Shown here: positions 1-7,951 of the stretch, one piece after another
Position numbering within the stretch: the stretch's first letter is position 1
Layout of the letters: every line of letters begins with the position of its first letter
From: an uncultured Lachnospiraceae bacterium
GTDB lineage: Bacteria > Bacillota > Clostridia > Lachnospirales > Lachnospiraceae
Length of the DNA stretch: 64,000 nucleotides
Assembly (NCBI GenBank): GCA_900316075.1
Contig: ONBT01000010.1
Location: 40,877 to 104,876 of the forward strand
Direction: 5' to 3'
Notes under the pieces: model-generated
Told to the model about the DNA's origin: nothing
The model's input: the letters and a program-made list of their open reading frames with translations, nothing else
Database searches by the model: none
Position numbers and translations under genes: made by a program

Positions 1-1
1 C

Positions 2-451
2 CTGATGAAGGACCTCACGGAAAAGGGCGAATACACGGTGACTCCGGCTATGAAGGAAGGACTTTCCGACTTCTACGGGAACTACGCGACGGAAGAGGAG
101 ACAGCGGCGAAAATCCGCTCCCTTTATGAAGATACGGGCTATGTCATCGACACCCACACGGCGGTGGCCGGGGCCGTCTATGACAAGTATGTGAAGGAAA
201 CCGGGGACAAAGAAACGACCGTCATTGCTTCAACAGCCTCCCCCTTCAAATTCACGAGAAGCGTCATGAAAGCCATAGGCAAGGACAAGCCTGAGGTCGC
301 AGACATCGACCTGACGGACGACCTTTCCGCCATTGCCGGCGTTCCAATTCCCCCGGCCATCAAAGAAATCAAGGATGCTCCGGTCCGGCATACGACAGTC
401 GTTCCGATTGACGGCATGCAGAAAGCGGTCACAGACTTCCTCGGAGCCTGA
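2..451 (+). CDS. thrC: Threonine synthase, C-terminal part (5'-truncated)
   Basis: This is the last ~149 codons of a pyridoxal-phosphate enzyme that converts O-phosphohomoserine to threonine in the cytoplasm. The visible part carries the family's late motif STASPFKF and a C-terminal helix typical of the longer (about 490-500 residue) threonine synthases. The frame is open to the left edge, so the start and the PLP-lysine are outside the window. A strong hairpin terminator follows 29 bases after the stop. Aspartate-family neighbours, if any, lie upstream and cannot be seen. Family assignment is firm; subtype is not. Confidence 0.85.
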   Translation: MMKDLTEKGEYTVTPAMKEGLSDFYGNYATEEETAAKIRSLYEDTGYVIDTHTAVAGAVYDKYVKETGDKETTVIASTASPFKFTRSVMKAIGKDKPEVADIDLTDDLSAIAGVPIPPAIKEIKDAPVRHTTVVPIDGMQKAVTDFLGA

Positions 452-480
452 AAAGAAACGACATCCTGCACACACAAAAA

Positions 481-517
481 ACGGCGGCTGAGACATTTGT
501 CTCAGCCGCCGTTCTTT
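481..517. terminator. Bidirectional intrinsic terminator between thrC and the CheX-like gene
   Basis: A perfect 14-bp stem (481-494 with 499-512) encloses the loop ATTT. It is followed by TTCTTT on the plus strand and preceded by an A-run (T-run on the minus strand). It ends thrC from the left and the minus-strand CheX-like gene from the right. Confidence 0.9.
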
Positions 518-533
518 CAATATCAAACAGCCA

Positions 534-1415
534 TTATAGCGTCAGCAGCAGGTATATGGTCCCAAAAGGATAGATGACCGGAATTACGAAGGAGTCTTCC
601 GTCAGCTTCAGGACGGTCTCATCCTCATGCCGGGGCGGCTCCAGGGTCAGCTCCATAGAGTAGGTATTCGACATATTCACAAGGAAAATGCCATTGTGGA
701 GGTTCAGGAAGTCCTCAAGGGAAGCCTTGACGTACTCGTCGAACTCCGTGAAGTCCATCTTCGCATAGCGGGAAGCGAAGGCGATGGCCACATCCGGCTG
801 CATGTCGATGTGGGAAATGCACTTGACGGGGCCCTCAATCTTCTGGGTAATGCAGTAATTCGTCGTGTATTCCGTGCAGGGTATCGGGGAGAGGGGAGTG
901 AAATCCTCGCCGATGAAACGGATCAGATTGTTGAAAATCAGCTGCATGTACATGAGCGCATAATCCGTGATGGGCTTTTCAGCGATCAGGAAATAGTGCT
1001 CAATCAGCTTCTGGGTCTTCTCGGCGCTCTCGGCCTTGGCGGAGACATCATCAATCTGATTGTCCTCCTGGTAGTCGATCATGAGGCTCTCGAGCTGCTT
1101 GTTCGTCAGGGCCCCCATGTCGACGAGGCACTGGCCGAGAAGCAGGAAGTCGGGATTCTGGGACTTCAGAAGGTCGTCGAGCTGGTCCTCGAAAAGGTAG
1201 TTCCGCTCGAGGGCGATTTCGCCGAACCGCTTGTCTTCCCGGGTCTGCAGGAAGCAGACTTCATCGACTTCCGAGGCGGTCATATAGCCCTTGTGCATGG
1301 CAAGGGTGCCGAGTTTGATATGGGTGTCGGACATACGAGAGATCGCGGTGGTCAGCTGCTCAGGTGTCACGGCTTTTTTGTTCAGGAGATAACTCCCGAA
1401 AAACTGTGCATACAT
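534..1415 (-). CDS. CheX-like protein with four MshEN-like N-terminal repeats
   Basis: A 293-residue cytoplasmic protein, second gene of a two-gene operon behind a CheY-type regulator. The ATG at 1415 follows GGAGGAGAAGG and overlaps the previous gene's end region (TGATATG). Residues 5-116 form four units with a glycine at 7, 36, 65 and 94, an exact 29-residue period. Each unit follows the pattern LG-x2-L-x3-G-x6-L-x3-L-x2-Q, the pattern known from the c-di-GMP-binding MshEN domain of GspE/PilB-type ATPases. Residues ~150-293 look like a CheX domain; the family's catalytic E-x2-N appears as D235-x2-N238. CheX proteins dephosphorylate CheY-P. Nucleotide binding and phosphatase activity are both inferences. 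Confidence 0.55.
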   Translation of the reverse strand: MYAQFFGSYLLNKKAVTPEQLTTAISRMSDTHIKLGTLAMHKGYMTASEVDEVCFLQTREDKRFGEIALERNYLFEDQLDDLLKSQNPDFLLLGQCLVDMGALTNKQLESLMIDYQEDNQIDDVSAKAESAEKTQKLIEHYFLIAEKPITDYALMYMQLIFNNLIRFIGEDFTPLSPIPCTEYTTNYCITQKIEGPVKCISHIDMQPDVAIAFASRYAKMDFTEFDEYVKASLEDFLNLHNGIFLVNMSNTYSMELTLEPPRHEDETVLKLTEDSFVIPVIYPFGTIYLLLTL

Positions 1416-1416
1416 A

Positions 1417-1800
1417 TCAGCCTTCTCCTCCCAAATGCGCATCAAGGATATGGAATACCTGATCCTCATCTATGGGCTTCTGGATGAAGTCCTTGGCGCC
1501 CGCCTCAATAGCGGCTTTCAGCTGGGACTGGGTTCCGACGGATGAAACGATGATAATATCCGCGCCGGGGTCTTCAGCGATGATTCCCCGGACTGCCTCA
1601 ATGCCGTCCTTCACGGGCATGACAATATCGAGAAAAGCCAGATCGGGATGCGCATCCTTGTACTTCGTGATGGCTTCCTCACCGTTTTTCGCTTCGACGA
1701 TTTCGGCGCCTTCGCCATAACCCTTGATGACATCAATCAGCTGTTTTCTGGCCAGGATGGAATCGTCACCTACCAGAATCTTTTTCCCGGTTAAATCCAT
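1417..1800 (-). CDS. Single-domain response regulator (CheY-like)
   Basis: A 127-residue stand-alone receiver domain with no output domain. The acidic pair D12/D13, phospho-acceptor D58 in LAFLDIVMP, the S86/S87 switch position and K108 in QKP are all present. It is translated from an ATG after GGGGAAC and is followed without a gap by the CheX-like gene, so the two are probably one transcript from the promoter at 1848-1876. No CheA, CheW or receptor gene is nearby, so the phosphodonor is unknown. It acts in the cytoplasm, and its likely partner is the CheX-like product. Confidence 0.85.
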   Translation of the reverse strand: MDLTGKKILVGDDSILARKQLIDVIKGYGEGAEIVEAKNGEEAITKYKDAHPDLAFLDIVMPVKDGIEAVRGIIAEDPGADIIIVSSVGTQSQLKAAIEAGAKDFIQKPIDEDQVFHILDAHLGGEG

Positions 1801-1847
1801 GATCTGTTCCCCACATTCTTTCTTTCCAGTATCCGGATACGATTACC

Positions 1848-1876
1848 ATTCTACAATAACAGCAAAAAAACTTCAA
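1848..1876 (-). promoter_or_regulatory. Sigma-A promoter of the CheY/CheX-like operon
   Basis: Reading the minus strand: TTGAAG (1871-1876), a 17-base spacer, then TAGAAT (1848-1853). It lies about 50 bases upstream of the regulator's ATG and is divergent from the promoter of the membrane-protein gene. Confidence 0.55.
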
Positions 1877-1887
1877 TCAAAAGCCCC

Positions 1888-1915
1888 TTGATTTTTCGCC
1901 CTCTTTACTTATTAT
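1888..1915 (+). promoter_or_regulatory. Candidate sigma-A promoter of the small membrane protein gene
   Basis: TTGATT (1888-1893), a 16-base spacer, then TATTAT (1910-1915). The -10 overlaps a copy of the TTATGACTAAT word (1915-1925) discussed in the findings. Confidence 0.45.
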
Positions 1916-1925
1916 TATGACTAAT
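1915..1925 (+). repeat. TTATGACTAAT word, copy 1
   Basis: An 11-base word that recurs exactly at 15380-15390 and 62316-62326; its last ten bases also occur inverted at 2472-2481. All four lie outside coding bodies. Function unknown. Confidence 0.5.
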
Positions 1926-1951
1926 GTAAAAAAAGAAAGGCGGATAAGCAA

Positions 1952-2338
1952 TTGTCAGAAACAGTACAGCTCGTTTTTACCATCATTTTTCTCGTAATTG
2001 TATTGGGCTGCGGCATCGTAGTCCTTGTAAGCGGCATACGGATGCGGCGGGAGAAATTCCTTCCCGACTTCATGGTGGCAAAGGAGGAGCGGGACAAGAT
2101 TACAGACCGGAAGGCTTTTGCCTTTGACCTTTCCCGTTCGGTCATCATCCTGGGCGTCACCCTGACGGTCCTCGGCGTCGAGTCCCTGCTCAACGTGGCC
2201 GGCCTCTTTGCCGCCATCGGGCAGAAGGCCCGGCTCATCGACGGGGTCTTCGTCGGAATCTTCCTCATCGCCTTCCTCTATTTCACGAAGAAGTTCGGAA
2301 ACTGCCGGGACAAGTACATCGTGACCGGGCTCAAGTGA
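1952..2338 (+). CDS. Small integral membrane protein of unknown function
   Basis: A 128-residue protein starting at TTG (1952) after GAAAGGCGG. It has three hydrophobic segments (about residues 6-28, 62-85 and 97-112) and a short basic, charged cytoplasmic loop between the first two. The topology resembles small DUF3784-type membrane proteins, but I cannot assign a family with confidence. It is monocistronic: a promoter precedes it and a convergent terminator follows. No functional motif is visible. Confidence 0.6.
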   Translation: MSETVQLVFTIIFLVIVLGCGIVVLVSGIRMRREKFLPDFMVAKEERDKITDRKAFAFDLSRSVIILGVTLTVLGVESLLNVAGLFAAIGQKARLIDGVFVGIFLIAFLYFTKKFGNCRDKYIVTGLK

Positions 2339-2437
2339 AAATCCGGACAATTCACGGGGTGGTATGCGTCTCACCCGAATTTTTTGAGGAAACCAGGTAC
2401 AGAAAGACAGTTTCCACCAAACCAAACATGATACAGC

Positions 2438-2470
2438 AAGACCGCAGGGCAGGACGCTCTGCGGTCTTTA
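2438..2470. terminator. Bidirectional terminator between the membrane protein gene and citrate synthase
   Basis: A 10-bp perfect stem (2438-2447 with 2459-2468) is extended by G-T/G-C/C-G pairs inside. A short T-run follows on the plus strand, and AA at the left foot serves the opposite direction. The two flanking genes converge here. Confidence 0.75.
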
Positions 2471-2471
2471 T

Positions 2472-2481
2472 ATTAGTCATA
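2472..2481 (-). repeat. TATGACTAAT word, copy 2 (inverted)
   Basis: Read on the minus strand this is TATGACTAAT, the ten-base core of the word at 1915-1925, 15380-15390 and 62316-62326. It abuts the stop codon of citrate synthase. Confidence 0.45.
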
Positions 2482-3849
2482 TCATTCTTTCCGCTCGTCA
2501 ATCGGAACGAAATCGTGGTGGGGGGCCACCGTCATGTAGGCCGGCCGCATGATCTTGTCGTGGTGGCAGATTTCCTCCATGCGGTGGGCGCTCCAGCCCG
2601 CAATCCGGGCGATGGCGAAGATGGGGGTGAAGAGCTCCATGGGCAGGCCCAGCATCTGGTAAACGAAGCCCGTGTAGAAGTCGATGTTGCAGCAGACGCC
2701 CTTGTAGATTTTCCGCTCCTCGGCGATGATCTTCGGGGCCAGGCGGGCAACAGTCTGGTAGAGGGCATAGTCTTTTTCCCTGCCCTTGGCGTGGACCAGC
2801 TCCTCGACGTAGCCCTTGAAGGTCTCGGCCCGGGGGTCGGACAGGGAGTAGACGGCGTGGCCGACACCGTAGATGAGGCCGGCCTTGTCGAAGGCCTCCT
2901 TGTGGAGGAGGGCGCGGAGATAGGCTCCGACCTCTTCCTCGCTCGTGTAGTCCTTGACGTGTTTTCGCATGTCATCGAACATTTTCACGACCTTGATATT
3001 GGCTCCGCCGTGACGGGGGCCCTTGAGGGAGCCGATGGCCGCCGCGATGGCCGAATAGGTGTCCGTGCCGGAGGAGGATACGAGGTGGGTCGTGAAGGTC
3101 GAGTTGTTGCCGCCGCCGTGCTCCATGTGGAGAATCAGGGAGACGTCCAGGAGCTTGGCCTCGAGGGGGGTGAACTTGGAATCGTCCCTCAGGCAGTGGA
3201 GCATGTTCTCGGCCGTCGAATAGTCCTTCCGCGGCGGGTGGATGATCAGGCTTTCGCCCTTATAATAATATCGATACGCATTGTAGCCGTAGACAGACAG
3301 AAGAGGGAACATGGCGATGAGCTGCAGGCACTGGCGCAGAACATTCTCCTCCGAGATGTCGTCGGGATTGTCGTCGTAGGAATATAAGGAAAGAACCGAC
3401 CTCGAAAGGGTGTTCATCATGTCCTTCGAGGGTTTCTTCATGATGACGTCCCGGACGAAGTTCTTCGGCAGGGACCGGTAGTCGGAGAGAATCTTGTTGA
3501 AGGCGGCAAGCTCAGACTTCGACGGCAGGTTTCCGAAGAGGAGGAGGTAGATGCAGTCCTCGAAGCCGTAGTGGAAGTCGAAGGGCTGGCTTTTCACGAT
3601 GTCCTTGACATTGTAGCCCCGGTAGAAGAGCTCGCCGTCGATGGGGACGCTCTTTCCGTCGATGACCCGCTGGGAGTTGACTTCGGAAATATTCGTGATG
3701 CCGACCAGGACGCCGTGGCCGTTCAGGTCACGGAGGCCCCGCTTCACGTCGTACTCGGCATAGAGCTTGGGGTCGATGTAGCTGGCCTCTTTTGTCTTTT
3801 CAGTCAGAGCGATGAGCTCGGGAGTAATCTTTGAGAATGAAGTCGCCAA
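2482..3849 (-). CDS. gltA: Citrate synthase
   Basis: 455 residues; condenses acetyl-CoA and oxaloacetate to citrate in the cytoplasm. The three catalytic positions of the family are visible: H280 in GPRHGGA, H331 in GVGHAVY and D390 in NIDFYTG. The usual arginine after the second histidine (GFGHRVY) is alanine here. The start is TTG (3849-3847), placed 8 bases after GGGGG; no in-frame ATG precedes it. It is a single gene with its own promoter and no other TCA-cycle gene beside it. In a fermenter it probably feeds glutamate synthesis. 2-methylcitrate synthase activity cannot be excluded from sequence. Confidence 0.9.
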   Translation of the reverse strand: MATSFSKITPELIALTEKTKEASYIDPKLYAEYDVKRGLRDLNGHGVLVGITNISEVNSQRVIDGKSVPIDGELFYRGYNVKDIVKSQPFDFHYGFEDCIYLLLFGNLPSKSELAAFNKILSDYRSLPKNFVRDVIMKKPSKDMMNTLSRSVLSLYSYDDNPDDISEENVLRQCLQLIAMFPLLSVYGYNAYRYYYKGESLIIHPPRKDYSTAENMLHCLRDDSKFTPLEAKLLDVSLILHMEHGGGNNSTFTTHLVSSSGTDTYSAIAAAIGSLKGPRHGGANIKVVKMFDDMRKHVKDYTSEEEVGAYLRALLHKEAFDKAGLIYGVGHAVYSLSDPRAETFKGYVEELVHAKGREKDYALYQTVARLAPKIIAEERKIYKGVCCNIDFYTGFVYQMLGLPMELFTPIFAIARIAGWSAHRMEEICHHDKIMRPAYMTVAPHHDFVPIDERKE

Positions 3850-3899
3850 TGGTCGGACCCCCTTGTCTTTACGAAATGGTTGCTTTTACAGTAACCGAT

Positions 3900-3928
3900 A
3901 TTTTAGCATTGCAGGAGAGCTTAGGCAA
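3900..3928 (-). promoter_or_regulatory. Sigma-A promoter of citrate synthase
   Basis: On the minus strand: TTGCCT (3923-3928), a 17-base spacer, TAAAAT (3900-3905). This leaves a ~40-base leader to the TTG start. Confidence 0.6.
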
Positions 3929-3987
3929 GAACATACTTTAATGCTGTGTAGTATCAACGCACCACGAAATTATTGAAAAGTCAAGAC

Positions 3988-4016
3988 ATGACATTACTTA
4001 TATAGCCTGTTATAAT
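3988..4016 (+). promoter_or_regulatory. Sigma-A promoter of the 6S RNA candidate
   Basis: ATGACA (3988-3993), a 17-base spacer, and a perfect TATAAT (4011-4016). Predicted transcription start is near 4022, exactly where the long closing stem of the RNA candidate begins. Confidence 0.75.
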
Positions 4017-4021
4017 GTCCT

Positions 4022-4207
4022 TACCTGGGATGCAGGTTTGTCGTTTTTGAACCTACAATTTCTTAAACAGGGCTTCCAATATCCGATGCCGGCTGTCAGG
4101 CCTCACTTCCTTCGGGGAGTCCAGGGGAAGGCAAAAAGCAGAATGCGGTTGCCCACCTGGCTTTGCGCTAGGGAGTCAAAAAGCAGGTCTGTTTTCTCAG
4201 GCTTTTT
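4022..4207 (+). ncRNA. ssrS: 6S RNA candidate
   Basis: A ~185-nt non-coding stretch behind a near-consensus promoter whose two ends pair in the 6S manner. 4024-4030 pairs with 4195-4201 (7 bp), 4033-4040 with 4184-4191 (8 bp), 4044-4050 with 4176-4182 (7 bp), and CCTA 4052-4055 with TAGG 4169-4172. The middle opens into a large bubble and an internal arm (CTTCC 4073-4077 with GGAAG 4126-4130). The 3' end runs into a T-run (4203-4207) and a second terminator follows at 4218. 6S RNA mimics an open promoter and sequesters sigma-A RNA polymerase. Architecture, size and promoter fit; primary-sequence conservation was not tested. The gene lies upstream of pheS and does not encode a protein. Confidence 0.6.
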
Positions 4208-4217
4208 CGAAAGGTAT

Positions 4218-4250
4218 GCCATCGACGGAATTTCCGCCGGTGGCTTTTTT
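4218..4250 (+). terminator. Intrinsic terminator after the 6S RNA candidate
   Basis: A 12-13 bp stem (4218-4230 with 4232-4244, one mismatch and one G-U) is followed by six T. It insulates pheS from the upstream promoter. It carries none of the T-box antiterminator consensus. Confidence 0.8.
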
Positions 4251-4305
4251 CGTGTATTCCGGCGGATGCGGCAGACCCTGCAATTTTCGAGGCCGGCAGG
4301 CCTTC

Positions 4306-4376
4306 TATAATTTGTATTTTCAAACGCCTTGTGCTAGTATGTTTCCCGTTGACTTAGAATGCTTTCACTATATTAT
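4306..4376 (+). promoter_or_regulatory. Promoter region of pheST (several -10-like elements)
   Basis: TATAAT stands at 4306-4311 with a weak -35. TTGTAT(4312)-17-TAGTAT(4335) and TTGACT(4349)-16-TATTAT(4371) are alternatives; the last lies too near the ribosome site (GGAGG, 4380-4384) to be comfortable. Which is used cannot be decided by reading. Confidence 0.35.
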
Positions 4377-4389
4377 TTGGAGGAACCCT

Positions 4390-5412
4390 ATGATAAAGGA
4401 AGACCTGGAGGCCATCCGGAAGAAGGCCGCCGAGCGGATTGCCAGCGCCGAGGGTACGGACAGCCTGAACGATATCCGTGTCGCCCTGCTGGGAAAGAAA
4501 GGTGAACTGACCGGAATCCTGAAGGGCATGAAGGATGTAAGCCCCGAGGACCGGCCCGTTGTCGGAAAACTTGTGAATGAGACCCGGGAGGAGATTGAGA
4601 AGCACCTCGCGGAAGCCAAAGCCGAATTCGAGAAGAAGGAGATGGCAGTCCGGCTTTCCCATGAGACCATCGACGTCACCCTTCCGGCCGACCGGAACCG
4701 CATCGGCCATCCTCATCCCAACACCCTGGCCCTGCAGGAGATTGAGAAAATTTTCACGGGCATGGGCTATGAGGTCGTCGACGGCCCCGAGGTCGAGCGC
4801 GACTACTACAACTTCGAAGCTCTGAACATCCCGGCCAACCATCCGGCCAAGGACGAGCAGGATACTTTCTATATTAATAAGGACATCCTCCTTCGGACCC
4901 AGACCTCCGGTGTGCAGGTCCGGCAGATGGAGCGGGGAAAGCTTCCGATTCGAATCATCGCTCCCGGCCGGGTCTACCGGGCGGACGAGGTCGATGCCAC
5001 CCATTCCCCTGTTTTCCACCAGGTAGAGGGCATGGTCATCGACAAGGGCATCCGCTTCTCCGACCTCAAGGGAACGCTCGAAGAGTTCGCCAAGCAGCTC
5101 TTCGGGGCGGACACCAGGGTCAAGTTCCGGCCCCACCACTTCCCCTTCACGGAGCCGTCCGCCGAAATGGACGTCTCCTGCTTCAAGTGCGGGGGCAAGG
5201 GCTGCCGCTTCTGCAAGGGCGAAGGCTGGATTGAAATCTTAGGTTGCGGCATGATGCATCCCAAGGTCCTGCGGATGAGCGGGGTGGATCCGGACGAGTA
5301 CACGGGCTTCGCTTTCGGTGTCGGCCTGGAACGGATTGCCCTCCTCAAGTACGAGATTGACGACATGCGCCTCATGTACGAAAACGACACGCGCTTCCTG
5401 GACCAGTTCTGA
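4390..5412 (+). CDS. pheS: Phenylalanine--tRNA ligase alpha subunit
   Basis: 340 residues; catalytic subunit of the heterotetrameric class II enzyme that charges tRNA-Phe. An N-terminal coiled-coil arm (about residues 1-85) precedes the catalytic core. A four-cysteine cluster CFKCGGKGCRFC lies near residues 260-271, and motif 3 (FGVGLERIALL) is near the C-terminus. The start is the ATG at 4390 after TTTGGAGG; the open frame extends further left, but only across the leader and terminator. pheT follows after 62 bases and is surely co-transcribed. Confidence 0.97.
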   Translation: MIKEDLEAIRKKAAERIASAEGTDSLNDIRVALLGKKGELTGILKGMKDVSPEDRPVVGKLVNETREEIEKHLAEAKAEFEKKEMAVRLSHETIDVTLPADRNRIGHPHPNTLALQEIEKIFTGMGYEVVDGPEVERDYYNFEALNIPANHPAKDEQDTFYINKDILLRTQTSGVQVRQMERGKLPIRIIAPGRVYRADEVDATHSPVFHQVEGMVIDKGIRFSDLKGTLEEFAKQLFGADTRVKFRPHHFPFTEPSAEMDVSCFKCGGKGCRFCKGEGWIEILGCGMMHPKVLRMSGVDPDEYTGFAFGVGLERIALLKYEIDDMRLMYENDTRFLDQF

Positions 5413-5474
5413 TAGAGGAAGATGTCAAACAGAAATTATCGCGCGAATAGCGTTTTCGGAAAGGATTATTACTA

Positions 5475-7889
5475 ATGAAAACCTCACTTGAATGGATCCG
5501 GGCCCTGGTACCCGGCCTGACGGTAAGTCCCAAGGAGTATTGCGACCGCATGACCATGTTCGGGCAGAAGGTCGAGTTTTATACGGATTTCGGGAAGGAC
5601 CTGGACAAGATTGTAATAGGTGAAATCAAGTCCATCGAAAAGCACCCCGATGCGGACCATCTGGTCATCTGCCAGGTGGACGTGGGAAAAGAATCTCCGA
5701 TTCAGATTGTGACCGGAGCTCCCAATACCTCTGTCGGTATGAAGGTACCTGTCGTTTTAGATGGCGGACGCGTTGCCGGCGGCCATGACGGAACAAAGAC
5801 CGAAGGCGGCATCAAGATCAAGAAGGGCAAGCTCCGGGGCGTGGAGTCCGACGGCATGATGTGCTCGATAGAAGAGCTGGGCTCTTCCAGAGACCTCTTC
5901 CCGGACGCTCCCGAGTCCGGTCTCTATCCCCTGTCGGCCGACGCTCCGGTCGGAGAGGACTGCGTCCACTATCTGGGCCTTGATGATGTCGTAGTTGACT
6001 ATGAGATTACCAGTAACCGCGTCGACTGCTTCGCCCTCCTTGGAATTGCAAGAGAAGCGGCCTGCGCCTTCAATCTGCCATTCAAACCGGATACAGTTAC
6101 AGAAACCGGAACGGTCGGAAATGTAGCCGACGACATCACCGTTGAGATTCAGAACAAGGAGCTCTGCTCCCGCTATACGGCAAGAGAGGTGAAGGACGTC
6201 CATATCGCTCCCTCCCCCGAGTGGATGCAGCGGCGCCTTCGTTCCCAGGGCATCCGTCCCATCAACAATATCGTGGACATCACCAACTACGTTATGGTGG
6301 AGTACGGCCAGCCCATGCACTCCTATGACTATGACAAGATTGCCGGCAAGAAGATTGTCGTCCGGAATGCCGCCGCGGGAGAGAAGTTTACGACCCTCGA
6401 CGGGCAGGAGCGGACTCTCGACGAGAAGATGCTGATGATCTGCGACGGGGAAAAGGCCGTCGGCATCGCCGGCATCATGGGCGGTGAAAACTCCATGATC
6501 ACGGACGGCGTGAAGACTGTTCTCTTTGAAGCAGCGACCTTCGACGGAACGAATATCCGCCTTTCCTCTAAGCGTCTGGGCATGCGGACAGAGGCTTCCG
6601 GCATCTTTGAAAAGGGCCTCGATCCCAACAATGCGATTCTGGCCATGAACCGGGCCTGCCAGCTGGTCGAAGAGCTGGGAGCCGGCACGGTGGTCAAGGG
6701 CGTGGTCGATATCTACGAGAACCCCGTGAAGGAGAAGCACATCCCCTTCGAACCCGACAAGTACAATGCTTTCCTGGGCACGGACATTCCGGCCGACACG
6801 ATTAAAGAATATTTCGAGCGGGAAGAACTGAAGGTGGAAGGGAACGACGTCACGATTCCCACCTTCCGTCAGGACCTCGAAGAGTTTGCAGACCTGGCTG
6901 AGGAAGCGGCCCGTTTCTACGGCTATGACAGGATTCCCACGACCCTGCCCAATGGCGGTGCAGCCATGGGCGGCATTGCAAAGAAGGAACGGGTGGCGAA
7001 CCTCGCAAGAGAAGTCGCCCGCTTCTCCGGTTTCTCAGAGGCGATGACCTTTTCTTTTGAGAGCCCCAAGGTCTTCGACAAGCTCCTGCTTTCCGCCGAT
7101 GATCCGGCAAGAAAGACCGTTACGATTTCAAACCCGCTTGGAGAAGATTTCTCCATCATGCGGACCCTGGCTGTAAACGGCATCCTTACATCCCTGGCCA
7201 CGAACTACGGACGGAGAAATCCCGACGCACGGCTCTTTGAGATTGCAAAGATTTACCTGCCGAAAGCCGTGCCCGTGACCGAGCAGCCCGACGAGCGGGA
7301 ACAGTTCACGGCGGCCTTCTACGGGGAAGGGGATTTCTACACCATGAAGGGGGTAGCCGAGGAATTCTTGGAGCAGGCCGGCCTCAAGGGCAAGATCACC
7401 TGCGACCCGAATTCGAATATTCCATATCTTCATCCTGGTCGGCAGGCGAACATCATCTATGACGGAAAGGTCCTCGGTTTTCTCGGGGAAATCCATCCCA
7501 CGGTGGCGGCTTCCTACGGCATTAAGGACAGGGCTTACTATCTGGACATCGACCTGCCGACCGTTGTTTCCTACGCAAGCTTCGACCGCAAGTACGAAGG
7601 TATTCAGAACTTCCCGGCGTCGAGCCGCGATATTTCCATGATCGTTCCGACCGGAATCACGGCCGGGCAGATCGAGGAAGTCTTCGAGAAGCAGGGCGGA
7701 AAGCTGCTCGAGAGCTACCGTCTCTTCGATATCTACGAGGGGGCCCAGGTGGGACTGGGACGAAAGTCCATGGCCTACTCCCTGACCTTCCGGGCCAAGG
7801 ACCGGTCCATTACGGATGACGACGTGAACCCTATCATGGAGAAGATTGTAAACGCCCTCGGAGACCTGAAAGTAGAGCTTCGAAAATAA
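5475..7889 (+). CDS. pheT: Phenylalanine--tRNA ligase beta subunit
   Basis: 804 residues, the usual full length. In order: an EMAP-type tRNA-binding domain (about 40-150), B3/4 editing domain, B5 domain, a pseudo-catalytic class II core, and a C-terminal ferredoxin-like anticodon-binding domain (about 710-803). It pairs with PheS in an alpha2beta2 complex and hydrolyses mischarged Tyr-tRNA. The ribosome site is GGAAAGG upstream of ATG. A perfect GC-rich hairpin begins 13 bases after its stop. Confidence 0.97.
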   Translation: MKTSLEWIRALVPGLTVSPKEYCDRMTMFGQKVEFYTDFGKDLDKIVIGEIKSIEKHPDADHLVICQVDVGKESPIQIVTGAPNTSVGMKVPVVLDGGRVAGGHDGTKTEGGIKIKKGKLRGVESDGMMCSIEELGSSRDLFPDAPESGLYPLSADAPVGEDCVHYLGLDDVVVDYEITSNRVDCFALLGIAREAACAFNLPFKPDTVTETGTVGNVADDITVEIQNKELCSRYTAREVKDVHIAPSPEWMQRRLRSQGIRPINNIVDITNYVMVEYGQPMHSYDYDKIAGKKIVVRNAAAGEKFTTLDGQERTLDEKMLMICDGEKAVGIAGIMGGENSMITDGVKTVLFEAATFDGTNIRLSSKRLGMRTEASGIFEKGLDPNNAILAMNRACQLVEELGAGTVVKGVVDIYENPVKEKHIPFEPDKYNAFLGTDIPADTIKEYFEREELKVEGNDVTIPTFRQDLEEFADLAEEAARFYGYDRIPTTLPNGGAAMGGIAKKERVANLAREVARFSGFSEAMTFSFESPKVFDKLLLSADDPARKTVTISNPLGEDFSIMRTLAVNGILTSLATNYGRRNPDARLFEIAKIYLPKAVPVTEQPDEREQFTAAFYGEGDFYTMKGVAEEFLEQAGLKGKITCDPNSNIPYLHPGRQANIIYDGKVLGFLGEIHPTVAASYGIKDRAYYLDIDLPTVVSYASFDRKYEGIQNFPASSRDISMIVPTGITAGQIEEVFEKQGGKLLESYRLFDIYEGAQVGLGRKSMAYSLTFRAKDRSITDDDVNPIMEKIVNALGDLKVELRK

Positions 7890-7901
7890 ATGAAACGATT
7901 G

Positions 7902-7936
7902 GTCCTGCCGCTGCCCCTTCGGGGCAGCGGCAGGAC
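7902..7936 (+). other. Perfect 16-bp hairpin between pheT and queA
   Basis: 7902-7917 pairs base for base with 7921-7936 around a three-base loop TTC. It has no T-run, so it is not a classical terminator. It ends 15 bases before the queA ATG and occupies the place where the ribosome site should be. Confidence 0.85.
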
Positions 7937-7951
7937 GTGTGTATACGAAAA

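Noticed and set aside
2335..3387. Long plus-strand open frame opposite citrate synthase
   Set aside because: Mirror of the gene on the other strand; composition is low-complexity (valine/glycine/glutamate) and it would cross the terminator.
4022..4389. T-box leader for pheST
   Set aside because: The region has a terminator, but no GGTGG-N-ACCGCG antiterminator sequence or specifier-loop features. The end-to-end pairing fits 6S RNA better.
7937..7951. GTG start of queA at 7937
   Set aside because: The added five residues are not part of the family N-terminus and the codon lies next to the hairpin arm; ATG 7952 fits better.
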